The notes below the pieces were generated by a model. The model saw nothing but the letters and a program-made list of their open reading frames with translations, did no database searches and had not been told where the DNA came from. From an uncultured Oscillibacter sp. (GTDB taxonomy: Bacteria > Bacillota > Clostridia > Oscillospirales > Oscillospiraceae), in assembly GCA_947245315.1 (NCBI GenBank), contig CAMXNV010000055.1:1-11043 (forward strand): 11,043 nt of DNA, written 5' to 3'. Position 1 is the stretch's first letter. The number at the start of each line of letters is the position of its first letter. The translations under genes and the position numbers were made by a program. This document shows positions 1-6,037 of the stretch, piece by piece.

Positions 1-2
1 TG

Positions 3-857
3 CTGACGACGAAGCTGTTTTGCGGCTACTGCCGGGAGATGATGACCGGCTACGGTGGCACAGGGAAATCCGGGACAGCCTACCGCTATTATGCCTGCAA
101 GAGTGCCAAGAAAAAGACTTGCCGGAAGAAAGTTGTCAATAAGCAGAAGATTGAAGATAGGGTTGTTTTAGAGTGCCGCAAACTGTTGACGGACAGCAAC
201 ATTGAGAAAATTGCCCTTGCGGTTGCCGCCGCTTGTGAGGCCAACTATGACAGCTCCGCCATCAAGCGCATCAAGGCGGCGATACAGGGGGCGGATGCTG
301 CCATAGAAAACCTCTGGAAAGCCTTGGAGCGTGGGCAGGCGGTGGATATGATTACCGAGCGCATCGAGAAGCGTAAGCGGGAAAAAGACGAATTGCAGGG
401 CCAGCTTGCCATTGAGATAGGGAAACAGGTCACATTCACCGCACCGCAGATCAAAGCATTTCTCTACTCGCTGAAGCGGGGAGATGTCAACGACGAGAAT
501 AACCGCCGGGGGATTGTGAATATCTTCCTGCGGGCCATCTACCTCTACGACGACAGAATGACGCTGATTCTCAACGGCGGAGACAGGCCGATCACCATTG
601 ATGATATTCTGCTGGACGAGATAGAGGAACATTTTGAGGCAGCGGTTTCAAGTCATGCGGAGTGTTCACCGTTGGTTGCGGACACTCCACCAGCTCAGGA
701 ATTCCCACCACCGCTCCGTTTCCGGCTTCGCCGAAAACTGCGCTCTGGTGGGAATTCCTTCGCTTTCAGCCGCGATTCGCTGCGCAGCCGTTGGCGGCTT
801 TGCCGCCTTACGGATGCGGCGTCCCCCTTGCGGGGGCTTCGCTGGATTCGCGGCTGA
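3..857 (+). CDS. large serine site-specific recombinase, C-terminal part (5' end outside window)
   Basis: The frame is open from the window's first complete codon, so the N-terminal catalytic resolvase domain and most of the DNA-binding domain lie upstream. What remains starts with a recombinase zinc beta-ribbon: a CxxC pair (FCGYC, bases 18-32) followed by YYAC and KKTC, giving four Cys ligands. Next comes a charged, heptad-like helical stretch (about bases 250-420), the coiled-coil arm typical of large serine integrases. The tail through 'ILLDEIEEHF' resembles the family's usual ending. Such enzymes integrate and excise phages and conjugative elements at att sites close to their gene. The last 50 or so codons (about 697-857) are translated from palindromic DNA and look like read-through into a repeat rather than an evolved tail; the TGA at 855-857 lies inside a hairpin arm. 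Base composition is less GC-biased than the genes to the right, consistent with mobile origin. Recombinase identity is confident; the element type is unknown. Confidence 0.85.
   Translation: MTTKLFCGYCREMMTGYGGTGKSGTAYRYYACKSAKKKTCRKKVVNKQKIEDRVVLECRKLLTDSNIEKIALAVAAACEANYDSSAIKRIKAAIQGADAAIENLWKALERGQAVDMITERIEKRKREKDELQGQLAIEIGKQVTFTAPQIKAFLYSLKRGDVNDENNRRGIVNIFLRAIYLYDDRMTLILNGGDRPITIDDILLDEIEEHFEAAVSSHAECSPLVADTPPAQEFPPPLRFRLRRKLRSGGNSFAFSRDSLRSRWRLCRLTDAASPLRGLRWIRG
697..759. repeat. large hairpin element overlapping the recombinase 3' end
   Basis: A 14-bp perfect inverted repeat (AGGAATTCCCACCA at 697-710, complement at 746-759) encloses a 35-base loop. The loop holds a smaller hairpin around CGGCTTCGCCG. 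It lies within the recombinase reading frame, has no T-run, and looks like an inserted or dispersed palindromic repeat rather than a terminator. Confidence 0.7.
766..857. repeat. second large compound hairpin (cruciform-like)
   Basis: Outer arms TCAGCCGCGA (766-775) and TCGCGGCTGA (848-857) are perfect complements. Inside are two further hairpins: GGCGGC-TTT-GCCGCC at 793-807 and CCCCC-TTGC-GGGGG at 823-836. It follows the 697-759 hairpin by six bases and supplies the stop codon of the extended recombinase frame. No gene is supported here; the origin is probably a dispersed palindromic repeat. Confidence 0.65.
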
Positions 858-865
858 GGAGGGAC

Positions 866-892
866 GACGGGGGACGCGAGACGGGGGACGCG
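866..892. repeat. short tandem repeat, two 13-14 bp units
   Basis: GACGGGGGACGCGA at 866-879 is followed directly by GACGGGGGACGCG at 880-892. A related GAGGGACGAC precedes it. It forms the right border of the repeat-rich stretch between the recombinase and the queT promoter. Confidence 0.6.
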
Positions 893-944
893 GGGGTAGT
901 AATATATGGGAAGCCTCCTTGAACACTTCCGGCGGATTTCCCTC

Positions 945-973
945 TTGCCTTTTCCCATCCTCTGTGCTATACT
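945..973 (+). promoter_or_regulatory. sigma-A promoter of queT
   Basis: The -35 box TTGCCT (945-950) and -10 box TATACT (968-973) are separated by exactly 17 bp. A TG one base upstream of the -10 (965-966) makes it an extended -10. Transcription should start near 980, just at the foot of the candidate riboswitch. Confidence 0.7.
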
Positions 974-979
974 CTCCCG

Positions 980-1038
980 CGGCAGGTGCCATCACCCTGC
1001 CCGCCCCTCCTGGAAGGGGCAGACTAAAAAAATGGAGG
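980..1038 (+). promoter_or_regulatory. candidate preQ1-type riboswitch in the queT leader
   Basis: Seen in sequence: stem P1 GGCAGG (981-986) with CCTGCC (996-1001), closing a short loop that contains CCAT (989-992). A second hairpin follows, GCCCCT (1003-1008) with AGGGGC (1015-1020). An A-rich strand (1026-1032) then runs into ATGG (1032-1035), which can pair with the loop CCAT. That pairing makes an H-type pseudoknot covering the first bases of the Shine-Dalgarno GGAGG (1034-1038). Known: queT is a common target of preQ1 riboswitches, and the loop 'CA-CCCT-GC' plus A-rich tail recalls class I. The inserted hairpin is not usual for class I, so class II or III, or a variant, remains possible. 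Inference: ligand binding hides the ribosome binding site and lowers QueT translation. Confidence 0.55.
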
Positions 1039-1047
1039 AAGTTCATT

Positions 1048-1557
1048 ATGTCCAAAACCCGTTTCAGCACCCGGAGGCTGGCCCTGGCCGGTCTCATCGC
1101 CGCTCTCTACGCGACGGCCACCCTGCTCCTGCCCATCCCTCAGTACCTGGGCGTTCAGTTCCGCGTGGCCGAGGCCATGACGGTGCTGCCCTTCCTGTTC
1201 CCGGAGGCCGTCCCCGGCCTGGCGGTGGGCTGCTTCCTGGCGAACCTGCTGGGCTCCCCCATTATGCTGGACTGGATCTTCGGCACCCTGGCCACCCTTT
1301 TGGCGGCCCTCTGGACCCGGCGGATGCCCAACCTGTACCTGGCCGCCCTGCCGCCGGTGCTCTGCAACGCGGTCATCGTGGGGGCGGAGATCGCCTGGTT
1401 CATGGTCCAGGAGGGCGAGGCCTTCTGGCCCGCCTACGGGCTCAGCGCCCTGACCGTGGGGCTGGGTGAGCTGGCGGCGTGCTACATCTTGGGGGTGCCC
1501 CTGGCCCGGCTGCTGGGCAGAACCCTGGGGGCCCAGGGCACGCTGGAGGCCCGCTGA
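1048..1557 (+). CDS. queT: queuosine-precursor transporter, QueT family (ECF S-component)
   Basis: A 169-residue, very hydrophobic protein. QueT proteins are the substrate-binding membrane components of energy-coupling factor transporters and import queuosine precursors (preQ0/preQ1 or related bases), using a shared ATPase/EcfT module encoded elsewhere. Family hallmarks are visible: the early helix LALAGLIAALYATATLLL (11-28), the motif YLGVQFRVAEAMTVLPF (33-49), and GCFLANLLGSP...DWIFGTLATL (61-84), which resembles the QueT 'GN.LAN..G..D...G..T' region. Later helices lie near 97-120 and 130-158. The ATG at 1048 is chosen because GGAGG (1034-1038) sits 9 bases upstream and because upstream in-frame codons fall in palindromic DNA. 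It appears monocistronic: its own promoter, a structured leader that probably senses the pathway's metabolite, and a terminator 10 bases after the stop. Confidence 0.88.
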   Translation: MSKTRFSTRRLALAGLIAALYATATLLLPIPQYLGVQFRVAEAMTVLPFLFPEAVPGLAVGCFLANLLGSPIMLDWIFGTLATLLAALWTRRMPNLYLAALPPVLCNAVIVGAEIAWFMVQEGEAFWPAYGLSALTVGLGELAACYILGVPLARLLGRTLGAQGTLEAR

Positions 1558-1567
1558 AACAAGCAAA

Positions 1568-1591
1568 AAGGGACCGCTTCTGCGGTCCCTT
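1568..1591. terminator. bidirectional intrinsic terminator between queT and the nitroreductase gene
   Basis: A perfect 10-bp stem, AAGGGACCGC (1568-1577) and GCGGTCCCTT (1582-1591), has a TTCT loop. The A-rich left side (1565-1569) and the T-rich right side (CTTCATTT) allow use from either strand, suiting the convergent genes on both flanks. Confidence 0.85.
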
Positions 1592-1594
1592 CAT

Positions 1595-2260
1595 TTATGC
1601 CCAATCGAAGTTCTCTTTTCCGGCCCCCAGCTCAAAGTGGTACTGCCCGATGCCCAGGTCCACGCCGGAGAAGACGCCGTTCTGGCAGGTCATGGAGACC
1701 CTCCGGCCCTGGCCCCGGATGGAAAAGGCCTGCTTGTTCAGCGCCGTGGGGGCCAGCAGCACGGCCTCCACGCCTTTTGCGAACCACTCCGGCGGCTCCC
1801 CCTCGTAGGCCGCGATCTCCTCGGCCCGCTTGGACTTATGGGGCGCGCCCTGGGTGGCCCCGTAGCCCAGGGCCAGGAGGCCCAGAAGCTTCTCCGCCTC
1901 CGGGGCGGCGTTTTTCTCCAGGCCCTTCCGGCGGAAGGTGCCCCCCACCCACCAGGAGTTCAGCCCCAGGGTCTGGGCGAAGAGCATGAGGTCCGCCCCG
2001 GCCCAGCCCAGGCTTCGGCCCAGCCCGGGGGCGTCCCGTCCGGCCAGGACGACGTAGTTCCGGACCCCCTTGGCCAGCACGAGCCTGAGGAGAGGGCCGA
2101 AGGCCTCGGTGTTGTCCGTCACCAGGTTCATAGTCAGGCCGAGGGCCTCGTTGTGCTCCCGGATTCGCTGCCCGAGGGCCTCCTGGAGCTCTCCGGGGAT
2201 GGGCCGGTCCGTGTACCGGCGGACGGTGTGGCGGGCCCGCATGGCCTCCTGCATGGTCAT
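1595..2260 (-). CDS. nitroreductase family protein (TM1586-type)
   Basis: A 221-residue cytoplasmic protein of the FMN-dependent nitroreductase superfamily, which reduces nitro compounds, quinones or other acceptors with NAD(P)H. The N-terminal RHTVRRYTDRPI (about 9-20) is the superfamily's Arg-rich FMN-phosphate motif. The central GRSLGWAGADLMLFAQTLGL and WWVGG stretches match the cofactor-binding/dimer region, and APTALNKQAFSI near the C-terminus matches the 'PTA.N.QP' motif. The overall order (VVLAGRD block first, PTALNKQ block late) is that of the small clostridial TM1586-like branch. The ATG at 2260 is chosen because GGAGG (2268-2272) lies 7 bases upstream; an upstream in-frame extension to 2422 would cover the promoter. 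It is convergent with queT and has its own -10 region. The substrate cannot be told from sequence. Confidence 0.82.
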   Translation of the reverse strand: MTMQEAMRARHTVRRYTDRPIPGELQEALGQRIREHNEALGLTMNLVTDNTEAFGPLLRLVLAKGVRNYVVLAGRDAPGLGRSLGWAGADLMLFAQTLGLNSWWVGGTFRRKGLEKNAAPEAEKLLGLLALGYGATQGAPHKSKRAEEIAAYEGEPPEWFAKGVEAVLLAPTALNKQAFSIRGQGRRVSMTCQNGVFSGVDLGIGQYHFELGAGKENFDWA

Positions 2261-2291
2261 AGAAATGCCTCCGTTTTGTGAGATGGCTCTT

Positions 2292-2297
2292 ATTATA
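2292..2297 (-). promoter_or_regulatory. -10 box of the nitroreductase gene
   Basis: On the minus strand, TATGG precedes a perfect TATAAT, about 20 bases upstream of the ribosome binding site. I see no good -35 at 16-18 bp, so this promoter is either weak, helped by an activator, or reliant on upstream bases. Confidence 0.5.
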
Positions 2298-2382
2298 CCA
2301 TATTCACCAGCAGAGGTGATAAGGTTTTTTGAAATGTGCCCGAATCTCTCTTTTGGGTATTCCGCCGCTTTTCCGGCGCCCT

Positions 2383-2985
2383 CTAGTCCGGCTGCTGCCC
2401 GTTGTGGGCGAGCCATTTGCATTCGGTCAGCTCCAAGTGAGTAAACGTTGCTTTGAAAGAGGATTCTTCGGGGCTACAGGCGTAAATGCCAAACTGAATC
2501 GCCCCGCGGCCATTCCACATGTGGCATACGCGCATCTGCCGGAAGGCGATGCCGTCTTCTGAACATTCGAGGCGATAGTCATCTTCTCTGCGGCTTAATC
2601 TATACCACATTGACTTGATGGAAGCGGGGATTTGCGTTGTCGCCCAGTCGGAATATCCGTGGTTTGTAACGACGCTCCCAAGGTGCTGAAATGCTTCGTT
2701 TTCGTATTCTATGGAGGCCTTCAGCCAATTTTCGCTGTCGAGGTACATCACAATTCCGCACTGGTCAAACCGGCGCTTGCTTTCAAACTCCGCCCTTACC
2801 GTAAAGGAGAAGAATGGTTCATCCGTTTCCATCTGCAAAACCGGCGCGCTGTCATTTCTGAAATGGTAGTATGTCCTCTGCCACAAATCCGTGTGCGGAC
2901 TTGTTGTGATTTCAATTTTATGATCGGATATGATATAATTTCCAGGAGCTCTTGTCCATTTTAATTTGCCTATATCCATATTCAT
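2383..2985 (-). CDS. DUF1349 domain protein (concanavalin-A-like fold)
   Basis: A 200-residue protein with no signal peptide or membrane segment. Its pattern matches the DUF1349 family, a beta-sandwich related to concanavalin A-like lectins/glucanases: PHTDLWQRTYYHFRNDSAPVLQ (30-51), FTVRAEFESKRRFDQCGIVMY (61-81), WLKASIEYENE (87-97) and the late GIYACSP (166-172). The yeast member Ree1 is linked to enolase regulation, but the bacterial function is not established and I assign none. The ATG at 2985 has AGGGAGG (2993-2999) seven bases upstream; a second Met two codons later is less well placed. Codon use is much less GC-biased than in the neighbours (many A/T third positions), which suggests recent acquisition. 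A near-consensus promoter precedes it, divergent from the ECF sigma gene. Confidence 0.8.
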   Translation of the reverse strand: MNMDIGKLKWTRAPGNYIISDHKIEITTSPHTDLWQRTYYHFRNDSAPVLQMETDEPFFSFTVRAEFESKRRFDQCGIVMYLDSENWLKASIEYENEAFQHLGSVVTNHGYSDWATTQIPASIKSMWYRLSRREDDYRLECSEDGIAFRQMRVCHMWNGRGAIQFGIYACSPEESSFKATFTHLELTECKWLAHNGQQPD

Positions 2986-3020
2986 ATTGCCGCCTCCCTA
3001 AAGCCCGATGTGACGCTCCG

Positions 3021-3049
3021 ATTATATCACGGCCAATTTTCGGCTTCAA
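3021..3049 (-). promoter_or_regulatory. sigma-A promoter of the DUF1349 gene
   Basis: On the minus strand, TTGAAG (3044-3049) and TATAAT (3021-3026) are 17 bp apart. TG one base upstream of the -10 makes it an extended -10. It predicts a short leader of about 30 bases, suggesting constitutive expression unless a repressor acts. Confidence 0.75.
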
Positions 3050-3064
3050 GCAGCGATCCGTGAA

Positions 3065-3127
3065 TTTCCGGCAGGATTAGAACGATGTTCCCGGCAATGC
3101 GCGGGAGCCCTGCCCAAGAGCCGGAAA
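3065..3127. other. imperfect inverted repeat between two divergent promoters
   Basis: TTTCCGGC (3065-3072) pairs with GCCGGAAA (3120-3127). AGG/CCT and CCCG/CGGG can pair inside. It sits between the DUF1349 and ECF sigma promoters. It could be a regulatory site or simply a structured spacer; nothing else is recognisable here. Confidence 0.35.
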
Positions 3128-3143
3128 TAAATTTTCAAAACCC

Positions 3144-3174
3144 TGAGACAACCGCCCCTCCCCCGTCGTACAAT
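3144..3174 (+). promoter_or_regulatory. promoter of the ECF sigma operon (possible autoregulated ECF-type promoter)
   Basis: Two readings overlap. As an ECF promoter, TGAGAC (3144-3149), 17 bp, then CGTA (3167-3170) resembles Bacillus sigma-W-type TGAAAC-N16-CGTA sites. As a sigma-A promoter, GAGACA (3145-3150), 18 bp, then TACAAT (3169-3174). ECF sigma genes are commonly self-activated, so both could be used: a basal sigma-A start plus positive feedback. Confidence 0.5.
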
Positions 3175-3216
3175 TAGTGAGAGTACTCCCAACGAAAGAC
3201 AGATCGAGGACGACAT

Positions 3217-3699
3217 ATGGACAGAGCCGGTTTCAACGCCGCCGCCGGGCGCTATCAGAATATGGTCTACCGGACGGCCCTCCACGCCCTGGGAAGCCCC
3301 CAGGACGCGGACGACGCCGTGCAGGAGGTCTTCCTGCGCCTGTTCCGGTACAGGGAACCCTTCCAGAGCGAGGAGCACCTGCGGCGCTGGCTGCTGCGGG
3401 TGACGGCGAACTACTGCCGGGACCTGCTGAAAAGCCCCTGGCGGAAGCGCCGGGTCTCCTGGGAGGAGGTCCCGGAGACCCCGGTCTTCGACCAGCCCCG
3501 GCAGGCGGACCTCTACCGGGAGGTCATGGCCCTGCCGGAGAAGTACCGGACGGTGCTGAACCTCTTTTACTACGAGGAGCTGACCGTCCGGGAGATCGGG
3601 GACCTGCTGGGCCTGGGGGATTCCACGGTGACCACCCGCCTGGCCCGGGCGCGGAAGCGGCTGAGAGAACGATTGGGGGAGGACTGGCAGGATGAGTAA
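3217..3699 (+). CDS. ECF-type RNA polymerase sigma factor
   Basis: 160 residues, the normal length for an ECF sigma with only regions 2 and 4. Region 2 covers about 8-75: MVYRTALHALGSPQDADDAVQEVFLRLF contains the conserved core-binding 'DA.D.VQ.VFL' helix, and HLRRWLLRVTANYCRDLLK is the -10 recognition segment. Region 4 covers about 104-150: LPEKYRTVLNLFYYEELTVREIGDLLGLGDSTVTTRLARARKRL is a classic helix-turn-helix that reads the -35. The ATG at 3217 has GAGGA (3206-3210) six bases upstream. The stop overlaps the next gene by 8 bp, implying translational coupling with a membrane protein that is probably its anti-sigma factor. Role inferred: transcription of an envelope-stress or extracytoplasmic regulon; the inducing signal is unknown. 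Confidence 0.92.
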   Translation: MDRAGFNAAAGRYQNMVYRTALHALGSPQDADDAVQEVFLRLFRYREPFQSEEHLRRWLLRVTANYCRDLLKSPWRKRRVSWEEVPETPVFDQPRQADLYREVMALPEKYRTVLNLFYYEELTVREIGDLLGLGDSTVTTRLARARKRLRERLGEDWQDE

Positions 3700-5542
3700 C
3701 CGGGAATTTTACCAGGAGACCTTCTCCCAGGTCCGTGGGACCAGAGAAATCCGATGGGAGGACTATGAGATGACAAGGCGCGGAAAGAGCGTGAGGTGGC
3801 TGGTAACCCTGGCGGCGGCGGTGGCCCTGCTGGCGGCCCTGTCCGTCCTGGCGGTTGCGGCCAACTTCTTCGGCCTGCGGGACGTGCTGCTGCCGGAGAA
3901 GGGCAGCGTGTATGTGACAGACGAGAACGGCGTCGTGATCCCCGGGGAGAGGGAGTTCAAGGACTTCGTCAGCCTCTCCGGCTGGGGGGACACCCCGGAG
4001 AGCAAGGCCCTGGCGGAGTGGGAGGCCTTCCGGCAGTCCTATGACCAGGACGGGGCCATCATCAGCGAGATCGGCAACGAGCCCACGGGCTTCGAGGACC
4101 GCTATGGCTTCTACCTGGTCTACACCCAGGAGATGGCCGACAAGCTGGAGGAGATCATTGCCAAATATGATTTGAAGCTTCACCAGTGGATGGAGGACGT
4201 TCTGCCGGGGACCTGGACCATCGCGGCGGGGGAGTTTTACAGGGAGAACGTCACCCCCTACTCTGGCTATATCTACGAAAACGGCACCTTCCGCTTCGAC
4301 GGCGACGCGGAGCTGGGGGCCGGGGAGCTGAAGGGCTACGGGCCCATCGAGTACCAGTTCAGCCGCTCCGTCAAGGGGACCTTTGACGACGTGGCCCTGA
4401 ACATCGGGGACCTGAGCGACTTTGAGGAATGGGGCTACCGGACGGCGGACGGCACCCCCGTCACCCTGGGCCTGGGGGCCTGGAACCGCTCCTTGATCCT
4501 GGCGGACCTGGGGGATAGTTTTGTTCTGGTGAACGTGCTGACGGGAAAACAGGGAGACGACACCTTCTCCTCCGGGGCCATTGGCCGGGAAGAGCTGGAG
4601 GAGCTGGCGGACAGCTTCCGCTACTCCGCCCTGACGCCGGTGAAGGAGCCGGACCGGGCCGCCATCCTAGTTGCCAATGACCGTTACATGGAGGCGCTCC
4701 AGAACCAGCCCCTGGAGACTTTGCCCTCGGAGTCCGAGGACCCGCTGTACACCCGGACGGGCATCCAGATGGACGTGGCCCGGGACTTCGTGCTGCTGCT
4801 GGCGGAGCGCATTGAGGACGGAAAGAAGGAGGAGGTGGCGGAGCAGCTGGTCTACCCCGCCCAGGTGGAGGTGGCCGCCGGGACCTTCACCGTGAACACC
4901 CCGGAGGAGTTCCTCCCCTACTACGACGAGGTCATCGGCCAGAACCGCATGGGCCTCTCTATGTCCATGACCTGGGAGCCCACGCCGGTGGAGCCCCAGA
5001 TTTTCAGCGACGGCAGCGGCCTGGCGTCTGTTGCGGACGGAGCCGTGTGGTTCGGCCTGGTGGAGGACGGCGTGATCCGCGTCTTCACCATCCAGACGGA
5101 CCAGGCCGCCGTCCGGGCCTGGGACGGGACGATCACCCAGGACGCCGGGGAGGAGGACCTGTACACGGCCCTCTCCGCGGACGAGGGCCGGGCCTTCGTC
5201 CTGGAGCTGGCGGACCGCGTGGAAAACGAGGAGCGGGAGGAGATCGCGAACCTCCTCACCTACCCCGCCAAGGTGACGGCCCCCGCCGGGGAATGGATCG
5301 TGAACACGCCGGAGGAGTTCCTGGAGCACTACGCCGAGACCGTCGGCGGCAACGGCCGGGGGACCTTGGCGGCGGACCTCCGGGCGGACCCGGAGCCCGT
5401 CCTGGACGGCGGCGGGGACCTGGCCTCCGCCGCGAACGGCACGGTGTGGTTCCGGCGGGGGGAGGGCGGCGCGCTCCAAATCCTCACCCTCCAGTCGGAT
5501 GTGTGGCAGTGGAGCGTCCAATACTGGGGCGAGAAGCCCTGA
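3692..5542 (+). CDS. probable membrane anti-sigma factor with tandem C-terminal repeats
   Basis: 616 residues. A short N-terminal part (1-33; REFYQETFSQVRGTREI) should be cytoplasmic and could bind the sigma factor. One hydrophobic helix follows (about 36-58, Ala/Leu/Val rich), and the rest should be outside the cell. No zinc-binding HxxxCxxC anti-sigma motif is present. Residues about 225-315, ending GREELEELADSFRYSAL, resemble the DUF4367-like domain of other clostridial anti-sigma proteins. The C-terminus is a tandem duplication: about 361-480 and 497-616 align without large gaps and share 'NTPEEFL..Y', a 'YPA.V..(P)AG...VNTPEEF' core and a 'G.VWF' strand. Each unit looks like a small sensor or binding module. 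ATG 3692 lies inside the sigma gene (8-bp overlap) with GGAGGA upstream at 3678-3683. Anti-sigma function is inferred from context; no ligand is suggested. Confidence 0.75.
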   Translation: MSNREFYQETFSQVRGTREIRWEDYEMTRRGKSVRWLVTLAAAVALLAALSVLAVAANFFGLRDVLLPEKGSVYVTDENGVVIPGEREFKDFVSLSGWGDTPESKALAEWEAFRQSYDQDGAIISEIGNEPTGFEDRYGFYLVYTQEMADKLEEIIAKYDLKLHQWMEDVLPGTWTIAAGEFYRENVTPYSGYIYENGTFRFDGDAELGAGELKGYGPIEYQFSRSVKGTFDDVALNIGDLSDFEEWGYRTADGTPVTLGLGAWNRSLILADLGDSFVLVNVLTGKQGDDTFSSGAIGREELEELADSFRYSALTPVKEPDRAAILVANDRYMEALQNQPLETLPSESEDPLYTRTGIQMDVARDFVLLLAERIEDGKKEEVAEQLVYPAQVEVAAGTFTVNTPEEFLPYYDEVIGQNRMGLSMSMTWEPTPVEPQIFSDGSGLASVADGAVWFGLVEDGVIRVFTIQTDQAAVRAWDGTITQDAGEEDLYTALSADEGRAFVLELADRVENEEREEIANLLTYPAKVTAPAGEWIVNTPEEFLEHYAETVGGNGRGTLAADLRADPEPVLDGGGDLASAANGTVWFRRGEGGALQILTLQSDVWQWSVQYWGEKP

Positions 5543-5551
5543 GCGAAACGA

Positions 5552-5593
5552 GGCCCGAGCGCCCTCCGCGCCCGGGCCCTTTCCGATTTTTTG
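5552..5593 (+). terminator. intrinsic terminator of the sigma/anti-sigma operon
   Basis: GGCCCG (5552-5557) pairs with CGGGCC (5573-5578). After one mismatch, GCGC (5559-5562) pairs with GCGC (5568-5571), closing a CCTCC loop. A six-T run follows near 5587-5592. Confidence 0.7.
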
Positions 5594-5680
5594 GGCAGAT
5601 TTTTTCCCGCGCCTCCGGGGCTTTTGTGCGCTTCGCCGGTATTCCAGACGGATAGACGGGTTTTTCTGTGCGGATTGCCG

Positions 5681-5709
5681 TTGACAGGAGCGGCAAAACC
5701 GTGTAAACT
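5681..5709 (+). promoter_or_regulatory. sigma-A promoter of the metNI(Q) T-box operon
   Basis: A perfect -35 TTGACA (5681-5686), 17 bp, and -10 TAAACT (5704-5709). Transcription should start near 5716, just upstream of T-box stem I. Confidence 0.8.
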
Positions 5710-5715
5710 ACAACT

Positions 5716-6004
5716 CACTTCACAAGTTCATAACCGCAAAGACGATGAAGAGAAGAGTACGCCGGACGATACGTCAAAGAGAGCCCCGTTTGGTGAAAAG
5801 GGGTACGGAAGGGCTGGCCGAACATGGTCTTGGAGTTGCACGGCCGACTGCTGGCGCATAGGCCGCGACGTGTGCGCACGTAACAGCGCAGGGGTGTGAT
5901 GGCACCCTCAAAGGCCGCCTTCGTGAGGAGGCGCGCGAATCAAGGTGGTACCACGGCGCGATGCTGCGCTCGTCCTTGAAGCAGATTGCTTCAAGGGCTT
6001 TTTT
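5716..6004 (+). promoter_or_regulatory. T-box leader, probably tRNA-Met specific
   Basis: Known architecture is visible. Stem I base: AAGAC (5739-5743) with GTCTT (5827-5831). The loop-E pair is AGAGTA (5754-5759) and GAA (5820-5822), and the distal AGAGAG (5778-5783) plus GGTG (5792-5795) motifs dock the tRNA elbow. The T-box AAGGTGGTACCACGG (5942-5956) carries bulge TGGT, which pairs with an ACCA tRNA end. AAGG and ACG pair with CCTT (5974-5977) and CGT (5971-5973) to form the antiterminator, excluding the terminator at 5974-6004. The methionine codon ATG is at 5824-5826, one base later than the usual codon position right after GAA; the usual register would read CAT (His). The A-type discriminator implied by TGGT and the MetNIQ genes favour Met. 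Uncharged tRNA should promote read-through. Confidence 0.9.
5974..6004 (+). terminator. T-box regulated intrinsic terminator
   Basis: A perfect 9-bp stem CCTTGAAGC (5974-5982) and GCTTCAAGG (5988-5996) with loop AGATT, then a six-T run (5999-6004). Its 5' strand is shared with the antiterminator, so the two folds exclude one another. Confidence 0.92.
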
Positions 6005-6037
6005 GTTTGCCTGGAGAAACGAAAAGGAGCGGTGACT

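Noticed and set aside
634..1047. Upstream extension of the queT frame
   Set aside because: It would be translated from hairpin repeats, the promoter and the riboswitch; the ATG at 1048 has a proper GGAGG and begins the conserved protein.
3065..3127. tRNA-like cloverleaf between the divergent promoters
   Set aside because: No T-arm or D-arm consensus and no proper acceptor/anticodon arrangement; only a simple imperfect inverted repeat.
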